Shown: one piece after another, positions 41,697 to 49,357 of the stretch
Layout: every line of letters begins with the position of its first letter
Numbering within the stretch: the stretch's first letter is position 1
Source of the DNA: Streptomyces sp. NBC_00461
Lineage (GTDB): Bacteria > Actinomycetota > Actinomycetes > Streptomycetales > Streptomycetaceae
Length of the DNA stretch: 64,000 bases
Direction: 5' to 3'
Assembly (NCBI RefSeq): GCF_036013935.1
Contig: NZ_CP107902.1
Span: forward strand, 62,001-126,000
The notes under the pieces: generated by a model
Told to the model about the DNA's origin: nothing
What the model saw: only the letters and a program-made list of their open reading frames with translations
Database searches by the model: none
Translations under genes and position numbers: made by a program

Positions 41697-42736
41697 ATGC
41701 CTTCGCGCCCCAGCAGCCGCCCGCCCATCACGCCCGATCTGACCTCCTACGATCTGCTCGCGCCCCAGCTGTCCGGCGGGAAAGACAGCGCGGTCATGAT
41801 GGCCGTGTTCATGGAAGCCGCCCGCACCGCCGGCGTGGCCGACCGGGTGATCTCGTACCACTCCAGCCTGGGGGTCCTGGAGTGGCCGTCCGTCGTGTTC
41901 GACGGCATCCGCTACCCGGGGGTGTCCGAGCTCGCTGCCCTGCAGAGCGCTGCGTTCGGGGTGCCCGCCGGCCGGCACCTGGAGGTACCCGCACGATGCC
42001 GGGCCCGGACGGGACCCGGATGCCGCACAGTCTGCTCACCGAGATCGTGGCGTACGGGCGGTTCCCGCGGATGGGCAGCCCGTACTGCCGCAAGAGCGCC
42101 AAGGAGAGCGTGGTCTCCGCCGCCTGGACGCCGTTCGTCGACCGCCTCAAGCGCGAGCTCGGCCGACCGGTGCGGATCTTAAAGGTCATGGGCTTGCGCA
42201 GCGATGAGGGCCCCGACCGCAAGAAGCGCCCGGCCTTCCGTACGGTGCAGGTCAACGGGGCGCGAGTGGTGGACGAGTGGCTGCCCGTCAAGGACTGGTC
42301 CACCGCCGCCGTCAAGGAGTGGCACGCCGACGCGCCGGTTCCGTACTCCTGGACGTACGACTCCGTGCCCGGTGCCGGCGACTGGTCCGGTACCTCCCGC
42401 TGCTCCTGCTCGCTGTGTGTCTTCGCTTCCAAGCACGACGTGTTGCTTTCCATCGGGCGGCGGCCGCGGCTGGCCGACCTGTACGCCGAGGTCGAGCGGG
42501 TGCGGGGCGATAGCTTCCGCAGCTTCCGCGCGGACTGGCGCATCGCCGACCTGATCCGGCACGCCGCCCAGTGCGGGGCGCCCGACCCCGGCGTCGTCTG
42601 CACGGACGACGGTCCGGAGTTCACCGCTCTCACGAAGCAGGTCCGGGCGGCGCTGCAGAAGGAGCCCCGCAAGGAACCCGAGCTGGCTCGCCACGGCGGC
42701 CGCGCCCTGTGCGAGGGCTGCACCGTTCACAGCTGA
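41697..42736 (+). pseudogene. PAPS-reductase-family PP-loop protein 2, one frameshift
   Basis: ATG 41697 opens a frame with the canonical PP-loop LLAPQLSGGKDSAVMMAVFM, then VADRVISYHSSLGVLEWPSV and FGVPAGRHLEV. Near 41985 (GAGGTACCCGCAC) a base is missing. In the next frame the protein continues TRTMPGPDGTRMPHSLLTEI, SPYCRKSAKE, VRILKVMGLRSDEGPDRKKR, SRCSCSLCVFASKHDVLLSI and GRALCEGCTVHS. Joined, it would be about 346 aa with a Cys set suited to a metal cluster. Both halves look conserved, so the break may be recent or a sequencing error. Confidence 0.7.
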
Positions 42737-42809
42737 TGACCACCGCCTGCCGCGTCGGCCGATGCCCGCGGCGCGGCAGGCGCCCCCTACAGTGGATGAG
42801 GAGATGACC

Positions 42810-43163
42810 ATGGAGATGAACCCCACCGCCCTGCTGCTCGAGCTCGCCGCCCAGGCCCGGAGCGTGAGCGACCCGGGCACGCTGCGCGACTTGCTGTCTG
42901 CGGGCCACCGGGCCTGGTGCGAGGGCGTCGCCGACGTCCGGACCGGTGTTGGCCGGGAGACCTCGAGCCTGTCCGACGCCGAACTCGCCGAGCGGTGCGC
43001 CGCTGCGGGCGCGGCGTGGGAGGAGGGAATGACGCGCGACGAGGCGGTCTCCGCTCTCGCGTTCGTGACCTGGGACGCCGCGCCGGCCGCCATGGCCTAC
43101 ACGGAACTGGCGGAGCGTGCGGCACGCTGCGGGGTGTGCCTGCTGGGCGAGGAAGTGCTGTAG
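42810..43163 (+). CDS. Small conserved hypothetical protein
   Basis: The 117-aa protein (ATG 42810, GAGGAG six bases upstream; ATG 42804 also possible) reads MEMNPTALLLELAAQARSVS, LSDAELAERCAAAGAAWEEG and YTELAERAARCGVCLLGEEV. It is helical with a single CxxC near the C-terminus. It is last in the P3 unit. No family recognised. Confidence 0.5.
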   Translation: MEMNPTALLLELAAQARSVSDPGTLRDLLSAGHRAWCEGVADVRTGVGRETSSLSDAELAERCAAAGAAWEEGMTRDEAVSALAFVTWDAAPAAMAYTELAERAARCGVCLLGEEVL

Positions 43164-43181
43164 ACGGATTTGCCGTCAGGC

Positions 43182-43221
43182 TGGACAACAAACCGCCCAC
43201 TTTGGCATTATCGAACATGTC
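43182..43221 (+). promoter_or_regulatory. Promoter P4 of the shared type
   Basis: TGGACA (43182-43187), an 18-bp spacer and CATTAT (43206-43211) are followed by CGAACATGTC. It lies 51 bp before the four-repeat HTH gene. Confidence 0.5.
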
Positions 43222-43272
43222 GCGCTCGTCCGAGTGCCGGCCCCGCTGTGCTGACTCTTCCAAGGGGACCCG

Positions 43273-44175
43273 ATGTCTTCCGCCGACCGGCTCGTGGACA
43301 CCGCGCAGATCGTGTCCGAGTTCGGCACGAGCAAGCCCCGGGTCAGCGAGTGGAGCAACACCCCGGACAGCGGCTTCCCCGCGGTCGCGCACACCGAGGG
43401 CCGCAAGCGGTTCTGGCGCCACGACGAGGTTGCCGCATTCTTCGCGCAGCGTGCCCCGAAGAAGCGCGCGCTGCCGGCCGCGGTCCTCGAGGCTGACCAG
43501 GACGAGCTGCTGACCAAGCGGGAGGTGGCCCAGCTTCTGGGTTACACCCGCACGTCGACCATCGACGGCTACTTCCGCGACCGGCCCGGCTACTTCCCCG
43601 AGCCCGACGAGGACGCCGACGGCCCGATGTGGCGCCGCGGCACGATCGTCACCTGGGTGTCCAACCGCCCCGGCAAGGGCCGGCGCAGCTCCGCTCCGGC
43701 GGCGCGGCCTGATGTGTCGGCGGATGGGGATCCCGACGAGCTCCTCGGCACGCCCGAGGTCGCCGGCCTCCTCGGCTACAGCAGCACGGCTTCCTTCTCC
43801 AGCGCCCTCTACCAGGGGCGCATCCCCGAACTGCCCGAGCCGGACGCCCTGGAGAAGGAAGAAGGCAGCCGCGGCCGGGCGCGCAAGAAGTGGCGCCGGG
43901 CCACCGTCGTTGCCGTCGCCCGCAAGCGCGGTGTGCTGCCGCCGGCCGACCAGGACGAGAACGAGGACCTGGTCGGCGCCGCCGAAGCAGCCCGAATCCT
44001 CGGATACAACAACGCCGACAGTTTCATCAGCGCGCTGGGGCACGGGCTCCTGCCCGACCTCGAGGAGCCCGACGGATACGAGTACCGGCGCGGCAGCGGC
44101 GGCCGCCCCCGTCAGCAGCGCTGGAAACGCTCCCGCCTCGAGGACTTGGCCGCCCGCCGCTCCTCGACGTCCTGA
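43273..44175 (+). CDS. Protein with four tandem AlpA/MerR-type HTH repeats
   Basis: The 300-aa protein carries four copies of a roughly 60-residue unit. Copy 1 is VDTAQIVSEFGTSKPRVSEW. Copy 2 is LTKREVAQLLGYTRTSTIDG, copy 3 LGTPEVAGLLGYSSTASFSS and copy 4 VGAAEAARILGYNNADSFIS. Each is followed by a G-x-h-P-x-x-x-EPD-like wing and a W(R/K)R(x)T/S..h..W/LA strand, the layout of excisionase/AlpA winged helices. Single-copy forms bind one DNA half-site, so four in a row suggest binding along an array of repeats. It is expressed alone from P4. Confidence 0.75.
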   Translation: MSSADRLVDTAQIVSEFGTSKPRVSEWSNTPDSGFPAVAHTEGRKRFWRHDEVAAFFAQRAPKKRALPAAVLEADQDELLTKREVAQLLGYTRTSTIDGYFRDRPGYFPEPDEDADGPMWRRGTIVTWVSNRPGKGRRSSAPAARPDVSADGDPDELLGTPEVAGLLGYSSTASFSSALYQGRIPELPEPDALEKEEGSRGRARKKWRRATVVAVARKRGVLPPADQDENEDLVGAAEAARILGYNNADSFISALGHGLLPDLEEPDGYEYRRGSGGRPRQQRWKRSRLEDLAARRSSTS

Positions 44176-44434
44176 CTGCAGCGCGCCGAACCGCGTCGCA
44201 GGCGGGATACCGTAAGACCGCGGCCTCTGGTTTATGGGATCGACGAACTCCCGGCGGACCAGATACCGCACGATGGCCGGTATGGAGAGGCCAGCCACCC
44301 CTCCACCGCGAAGCCGTACGGTTTCGCGGAACCGGCCATCGCTCAGTTCCTGCGCCGGAGCATCTCTGATGTGGACGACGCCAGCGCTGTGAGCACCGGT
44401 GCGGCAAGGATCCGCCGCGGTACGTGAGCGGCCA

Positions 44435-45514
44435 TCATGAGTTGATGTCGGCTGTTGGTGTGGCGTCCACCTTGGTCACCTGGGTGCCGATGGAATAGAC
44501 GGCAGGCTTGCCGGCTGCGGAGATGAGTCCGAGCTCAGTCTGTGCGTAGTGGCGGACGACCTTGTACATCTGCGCGTCCGGGTTGTACTTGACGAACGGC
44601 TTGTCTGAGTCGCCGAGGTTGATGTAGGACTGCAGGTCCTTGGCGAGGAAGGTCTCATCGACAGCGCTGTCGGACAACACGAGCGCGCCGCCGTCAGCGG
44701 TCTTCGCGGCGAAGACGTCCCCGGCGCGGGGGGCGGTCTTCTTGAAGTCGACCCAGGCGTGCCCGTCCAGGTTGTTTTCCCGCTCGGTGTACCAGGATCT
44801 GCCGATGCGTCGGGCTGAGGTGTTGGCGAGCGGAGTGTTGCGGCCGCCTGTCACCCACAGATCGGTGACTAGTTCCGGCAGCTGCGAGGGTGCCGTCTTA
44901 CCGATCTTGGTGTCGGGGTCGGCGACCTTCATCAGCCCGGCCTTGTCGAGCGCGATGTGCGGCACCTTGGCCACCTCGGACCCTTCGAAGTCGCGGGCGA
45001 CGACCATCCGCCAGCCGTCACCCGAGCGCTTGAAGACGAGGAACCTGATGTCCTTTGACCACAGCTTGCCCGGCTTGCCGTGGGTGAGGTGCGCGCCTTG
45101 GGTGCGCACCAGGAACCAGTTGGCCTTCGAGGAAGCGGGCGGGATGTAGAAGGTGCGGTTGACGTACACGAACGGAGCGATATTGTCCGCGACGTCGCTC
45201 TTGTCGAGGGCTGGGATCTGCGTGAAGTACGCCTGGTCCATCGCAAGGACGGCGCCGCCCTCCGCCTTCGCCATGAGTGAGGCGGAACGTTTGGCGTTGG
45301 CCTGGTTGTTGAGCTTCTGATAGGCGTCGACCGTCGTGTTCGCCTCGGCCTTGGTGAGCAACGGCCTCTCGGCCGGCGCAGCGCCCGCGGGTTCGGAAGC
45401 GCTGTCGGCGGTAGAGCATCCGGTCAAGGTAGCCGCGGCTGAGAGTACGGCCGCGGCGAACGCTCCAATGCGCGTGGCAGGGCCTATGTGGGCAGAGCGG
45501 GCCGGGTGGGCCAT
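44435..45514 (-). CDS. Secreted lipoprotein
   Basis: The 359-aa protein starts MAHPARSAHIGPATRIGAFA, with a hydrophobic core and the lipobox LTGCS for signal peptidase II cleavage and lipidation. The mature part (EANTTVDAYQKLNNQANAKR, FYIPPASSKANWFLVRTQ, HAWVDFKKTAPRAGDVFA, LQSYINLGDSDKPFVKY) resembles extracytoplasmic Streptomyces proteins with SnoaL/cystatin-like domains. It should be anchored on the outer face of the membrane. No operon partner is visible. Function unknown. Confidence 0.7.
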   Translation of the reverse strand: MAHPARSAHIGPATRIGAFAAAVLSAAATLTGCSTADSASEPAGAAPAERPLLTKAEANTTVDAYQKLNNQANAKRSASLMAKAEGGAVLAMDQAYFTQIPALDKSDVADNIAPFVYVNRTFYIPPASSKANWFLVRTQGAHLTHGKPGKLWSKDIRFLVFKRSGDGWRMVVARDFEGSEVAKVPHIALDKAGLMKVADPDTKIGKTAPSQLPELVTDLWVTGGRNTPLANTSARRIGRSWYTERENNLDGHAWVDFKKTAPRAGDVFAAKTADGGALVLSDSAVDETFLAKDLQSYINLGDSDKPFVKYNPDAQMYKVVRHYAQTELGLISAAGKPAVYSIGTQVTKVDATPTADINS

Positions 45515-45771
45515 AGCAAGGTATCCCCGTTTTTTGTCGTGTTCTTTCGGCGACCGCCCTGTGCAGCGCGCACGGGATGATCGCTGTGCCACGGTATCGG
45601 CACTCACTCGGGCGGCAACTCCCGCCCCACTCCGGAACCGGACCGTAACCCTCCGAATCGGGGGTGGCCACAGGCCTTTGGCGGCTACCGGCCCTGAGCC
45701 ATTCAGTTGTCGGAGCCCGGCCACCAACCGGCGGAGCTCCACGCAGACTTCGCAGGCTTGGTAGCCGATCA

Positions 45772-46323
45772 TCACTTGGCATCCGCGGAGTTGAGCGGGG
45801 GAAGCAGACCGTCGCCGGGCCACAGGGGCGATCCTGCTTCCGCCCAAGCCAGGTGCCTGCCGACCTCGACGAGGACCTCGACACGGTCGGCCGACCCGTA
45901 CGTCCAATGGGCCCCGGAGGCGGGGTCGACGGCACGGATCTCGCCGTGCGGACCGTTGCACACCAGGGCGCGAGCGATTTCAGGCAGGCCTAGATTGAGG
46001 GCGTCGCAGTCGTGGGCACGGATGAGCTGCAGCAGGTCTTCGGTGGCTGTCTCCCAGTCGCCGACCTCGGGCCAGCGTTCGCCCCCGTCGAGTTCGTGGG
46101 TGAGCGTGGACAGCGGCACGATCTCGCCGGGTCGGCGGCCATGGACGAGGAGGGCGTGGATGCGGGCGCCGTCGGGCTGTTGTACGCGGGGGTGCAGCAG
46201 GGAGGATGCGGCCACGACGGTGGTGTTGATCTCCTTGGCAGGGGCCGGGTAGTAGGGCTCGTGCGCGAACAGGAAGTAGACGTCCGGGGTGGGGACGGCC
46301 TGGCTGAGTTCGGGCTGGGACAT
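45772..46323 (-). CDS. Alternative separate product: 183-aa conserved protein
   Basis: From ATG 46323 the protein reads SQPELSQAVPTPDVYFLFAH, EINTTVVAASSLLHPRVQQP, RPGEIVPLSTLTHELDGGER and TATEDLLQLIRAHDCDALNL. It is a compact alpha/beta protein with its own good ribosome binding site (AAGGGAAG). It shares its frame with the membrane protein upstream, so the two entries are alternatives or nested products. Confidence 0.45.
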   Translation of the reverse strand: MSQPELSQAVPTPDVYFLFAHEPYYPAPAKEINTTVVAASSLLHPRVQQPDGARIHALLVHGRRPGEIVPLSTLTHELDGGERWPEVGDWETATEDLLQLIRAHDCDALNLGLPEIARALVCNGPHGEIRAVDPASGAHWTYGSADRVEVLVEVGRHLAWAEAGSPLWPGDGLLPPLNSADAK

Positions 46324-47226
46324 GGGGAGGCTTCCCTTCTGAGGCGGTGGGGTCGGTGCATGACGGGGGCCTGGATGGGTCGTCGGTCGGGCGCCAGGCG
46401 CATACGGGCTCAGGGGTCGTGCGGGAGCGCAGGCCTGGTTCGTTCCGGGTGCGTTGTCGTCCGCGGTGTGCTTGAGGATCTGGGTGACCTGGTGGGCGAG
46501 TTGGAGCATCAGCCGCTCGCGGGCGATGAGTTCGGCTGGGGCCGAGCGGGCGTCGCGGGTCTGGAGCAGGTTGGCGGCGTCCCACAGCAGGTGCTGGCCG
46601 ATCTCGGCCGGCCGGCGCAGTTCGTAGCGGTCGCTGCCGGCGGCGGCCTGGACGAGCGAGGTATGCAGGGCGGCGAGGCGCTGCAGGTAGCGGCAGGGGC
46701 CGTCGCCTTCGACGATGTGGACGTGTTCGCGAGCCCGGGCGTCCATCCGGTCGGGCAGGTGCTCGGCGAGCAGCGGGGCAAGGAGCATCGCCGGCAGCGC
46801 GACATCCGTGGGGACGCCGCGGCTTATCTCGAACAGGCCGACCAGCACGCTGATGAGGGCGACGCACGCGGCGGACAGTCGCAGGGATCCGGGGACGCTG
46901 CCCAGGGCGATGCGTCGGGCGGGGCGTCGGGTCAGCCAGCGCGGGGCCAGGCGCTGCGCTCGGGTCGCGGCCGGGGTGAGCACACCGATCTGGTGGGGGA
47001 TCTCGGGCGGACTGCCGTCGCCGGGGACGGTCCAGGCGAGCCAGCCCCACGGGGTGCGTTCGTGGACGAGCACGGGTTCGCAGTCGGCCGAGCAGGTGTG
47101 GTCGCGGACGTGGCCGGTGCGCAGGGCGCGGGCGCGTTCCTTCTCCCACCGCCTCGGGTGGCCGGTGAAGGGGTGCTCGTGGTGCGCGACCGCGGTCGGC
47201 GGCGGTGTGTGGAGCGTGTCCGTCAC
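45772..47226 (-). CDS. Membrane protein reading through into a 183-aa cytosolic domain
   Basis: GTG 47226 overlaps the Rep-like gene's stop (GTGA). The first part has a Cys/His region (HVRDHTCSADCEPVLVHERT), two hydrophobic spans (LRLSAACVALISVLVGLFEI and VALPAMLLAPLLAEH) and a helical domain. After a Pro-rich stretch (APTPPPQKGSLP) the same open frame enters MSQPELSQAVPTPDVYFLFA. That Met at 46323 has AAGGGAAG seven bases upstream and begins a separate-looking domain. The frame has no stop in between, so either one 484-aa protein is made or a second product starts at 46323. No function is recognised. Confidence 0.5.
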   Translation of the reverse strand: MTDTLHTPPPTAVAHHEHPFTGHPRRWEKERARALRTGHVRDHTCSADCEPVLVHERTPWGWLAWTVPGDGSPPEIPHQIGVLTPAATRAQRLAPRWLTRRPARRIALGSVPGSLRLSAACVALISVLVGLFEISRGVPTDVALPAMLLAPLLAEHLPDRMDARAREHVHIVEGDGPCRYLQRLAALHTSLVQAAAGSDRYELRRPAEIGQHLLWDAANLLQTRDARSAPAELIARERLMLQLAHQVTQILKHTADDNAPGTNQACAPARPLSPYAPGARPTTHPGPRHAPTPPPQKGSLPMSQPELSQAVPTPDVYFLFAHEPYYPAPAKEINTTVVAASSLLHPRVQQPDGARIHALLVHGRRPGEIVPLSTLTHELDGGERWPEVGDWETATEDLLQLIRAHDCDALNLGLPEIARALVCNGPHGEIRAVDPASGAHWTYGSADRVEVLVEVGRHLAWAEAGSPLWPGDGLLPPLNSADAK

Positions 47227-48707
47227 GAGGTGCTTCCTTCCAGGTGGTCGGTCGATGCGGAGGCACAGGTGGTGCAGCGGCCGTCGCCGTCCGGGTGGGC
47301 GCGCCGGGGGGTGGGGCCCGGGCAGGTGTGGCACAGCGGCCAGCCGAGGCAAGCCGGGCAGAGGTCCTCGCCGGGGGCGGTTGCGGGATGGCCGCAGCCG
47401 GCGCATTCGACGAGGGCCCGGTAGGTCAGGGCCTCGCCCACCGTGCGGGCGGCGGCGGAAGCGGTCACCGGCTGCGGCGGCTGGTCGTCCCCGGCGGGCG
47501 TGTCGTGGTGGCCGGCCGTGAGGGCGGGCGGCGGGTAGGCCTGGGCGGCGCGCAGGCGAGCGGCGATGATCGCGCCGACCGTGGTCCGTACCGGATTCGG
47601 CAGCGGCCTCGCGGCGACGACGTGATGCAGCTGCTCGCGGCTCCAGCCGGCTTCCAGCATCGCGGTCACGATGCGGCCTTGATCGGTCAGCGCCTGCCCG
47701 GTCAGCAGCAGCTCGGGGCGGGCCGCCCCGAGCTCGAGCAGCAGCCGGATCCCCGGGTGCATCTCATCCGTCGCGGGCGCGGCCGGCGGGGACGTCGGCG
47801 TGTGCGGCCGGTCCGTCCGTCCAGGTGGTCGCGACGTGTCGCCGCGGCACGGACGGAGGGGGCTGGTCTTCTGCTGAGTGGTCTTCTTTCTGTTGGTGTT
47901 CTTAGTGGACCGATCAGCCAACGTAGGGTCATCCACTGGTGGAAAACCCGACTCTGGTTGTGACCTGCTGCTTTGCAGAGCGGGCAGGTCGGTGATGAAG
48001 TACGCGGCCGCGCCGAGGGTGCCGTCTGGGCCGCGCTCGCGTTCCCGGACCAGGAAGCCGTGCTTCTCCAGCTCCTTCAGGCCGCTCTTGACGGCTGAGT
48101 CACCGTCGCGGCCGCGGCGGGCGATGTCGGAGACGGTCATCCGCCAGCCGTCCCGGTGCGTCGAGAGCAGTCCGAACAGGCCCTTGGCCTTGAAGGACAA
48201 CTGGGGGTCGCGGAAGAGCCCGTTGGCGATCTGGGTGAACTGATCGCCCGCCATCACGCCCCGCCGGATCCCCGCTGGGAGGCCGTCGGCGTACTCGGCC
48301 TCGGGGGCCGTGACCATCAAGTCGCCTTCGATCAGCGCGATGTCCAAGGTGGCCGGGCGGTCCGTGATGCAGTAGACGATCTCGCCGAGCGTGCCGTCCG
48401 GGCGGCGCTGGCGTTCACGGATCAGGTAGCCGTGTGCCTCGAGCTCCTGCAGGCCGGTCCGTACCGCTTCGCGTCCGTCCGGGCCCAGGCGAACGAGGTC
48501 GGTGACGGTCACCTGCCAGCCGTTCCTGTGCGTACTGACGTACCCGAAGATCCCCTTCGCTTTGAAGGACAGCGCAGAAGCACGGAACAGCGCGTTGGCG
48601 ATCTGGGTGAACTGATCGGCCGCCATCACGCCCCGGTGGATCCCCGCCCCGAAGCGGCTCACTGCCGTGTCCCCGACGCGTGCCGCGCGCTGTGGCCACG
48701 GCGGCAC
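47223..48707 (-). CDS. Rep-like protein with two tandem winged-helix domains
   Basis: The 494-aa protein holds two copies of a winged-helix unit: GVMAADQFTQIANALFRASA with LSFKAKGIFGYVSTHRNGW, and GVMAGDQFTQIANGLFRDPQ with LSFKAKGLFGLLSTHRDGW. Each continues L..LE.HG(Y/F)L(I/V)RER...DGTLG, as in N-domains of plasmid replication initiators. The C-terminal third has a helical segment (DQGRIVTAMLEAGWSREQLH) and a zinc ribbon with CAGCGHPA, CPACLGWPLCHTC and CTTC. It faces away from a region dense in short repeats at 48.9-49.3 kb, the usual place for an initiator. It overlaps the next gene by GTGA. A replication or copy-control role is inferred. Confidence 0.65.
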   Translation of the reverse strand: MPPWPQRAARVGDTAVSRFGAGIHRGVMAADQFTQIANALFRASALSFKAKGIFGYVSTHRNGWQVTVTDLVRLGPDGREAVRTGLQELEAHGYLIRERQRRPDGTLGEIVYCITDRPATLDIALIEGDLMVTAPEAEYADGLPAGIRRGVMAGDQFTQIANGLFRDPQLSFKAKGLFGLLSTHRDGWRMTVSDIARRGRDGDSAVKSGLKELEKHGFLVRERERGPDGTLGAAAYFITDLPALQSSRSQPESGFPPVDDPTLADRSTKNTNRKKTTQQKTSPLRPCRGDTSRPPGRTDRPHTPTSPPAAPATDEMHPGIRLLLELGAARPELLLTGQALTDQGRIVTAMLEAGWSREQLHHVVAARPLPNPVRTTVGAIIAARLRAAQAYPPPALTAGHHDTPAGDDQPPQPVTASAAARTVGEALTYRALVECAGCGHPATAPGEDLCPACLGWPLCHTCPGPTPRRAHPDGDGRCTTCASASTDHLEGSTS

Positions 48708-49357
48708 ACCGGGCCCGCCGAGGTGGGGCGGCCGGGGATCGTGGGTGTGGAGGCGTACGTGTGTTCCATGTCGTCAGCTCACCCGCCGGCCCCGACCACA
48801 CCGGCGGCCACGAGCCCCGACCATCGGTCACGATCCGGCAACGGAGCCGTCTAGCTGCCGTGGTCGGGCTCATGGCCGGGCCTACCACGGCGCCTTCGGC
48901 CCGGGCGCTCGGTGATTGCGCAGCCTTGGGCGGGCGTTGCGCAATCGGGCTGCGCAACCGGTCTGGGGATCCTGCGCAGTCGAGTTGTGCTGGGGAGGCT
49001 GCGCAGTCCGCCCGGACTTCCTGATCTCCTCTTGCGCAGGTCCGTCTCGCGTACTGCGCAGGCGTCTGTCGCGGCCCGGCCGGCTTCCGTCTGCGCATCG
49101 GTGTCCGGGCCCTGTGGCCGGGCGGCACGTGATCGCCTGGCGGTCGCCGGTCTGGGCAACGCGCGCCGGGCGCGATGGCCTGCCGCCAGCTCACGTCTGG
49201 CCCATGGTTGGGGTCGTGGTCGGCCCGACCATGACCCCGACCATGGACTTCGTGTCCCCATCGTGACCGTGGTCGGGGGTTCGTGGTCGGTGGTCGGGTC
49301 GGGGTCGGCGGGTTTTCTCGAGGTCAGCAACATCCGTTCTGACCTGGGAGTTTGACC
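48708..49357. other. Repeat-rich, probable origin or transfer region
   Basis: No gene is supported here. TGCGCA occurs at 48916, 48937, 48950, 48972, 48999, 49032, 49054 and 49092. TGGTCGGG or its complement occurs at 48791, 48816, 48861, 49224, 49236, 49270 and 49291. A 21-bp inverted repeat (49203-49223 and 49225-49245, 19 of 21 pairs) lies between. The region separates a Rep-like gene from the conjugation operon, fitting an iteron origin, a partition site or an origin of transfer. Confidence 0.55.

Noticed and set aside
48900..49110. CRISPR array suggested by regularly recurring short repeats
   Set aside because: Repeats are hexamers with irregular spacing of 13-38 bp and no long direct repeat or constant spacer length.
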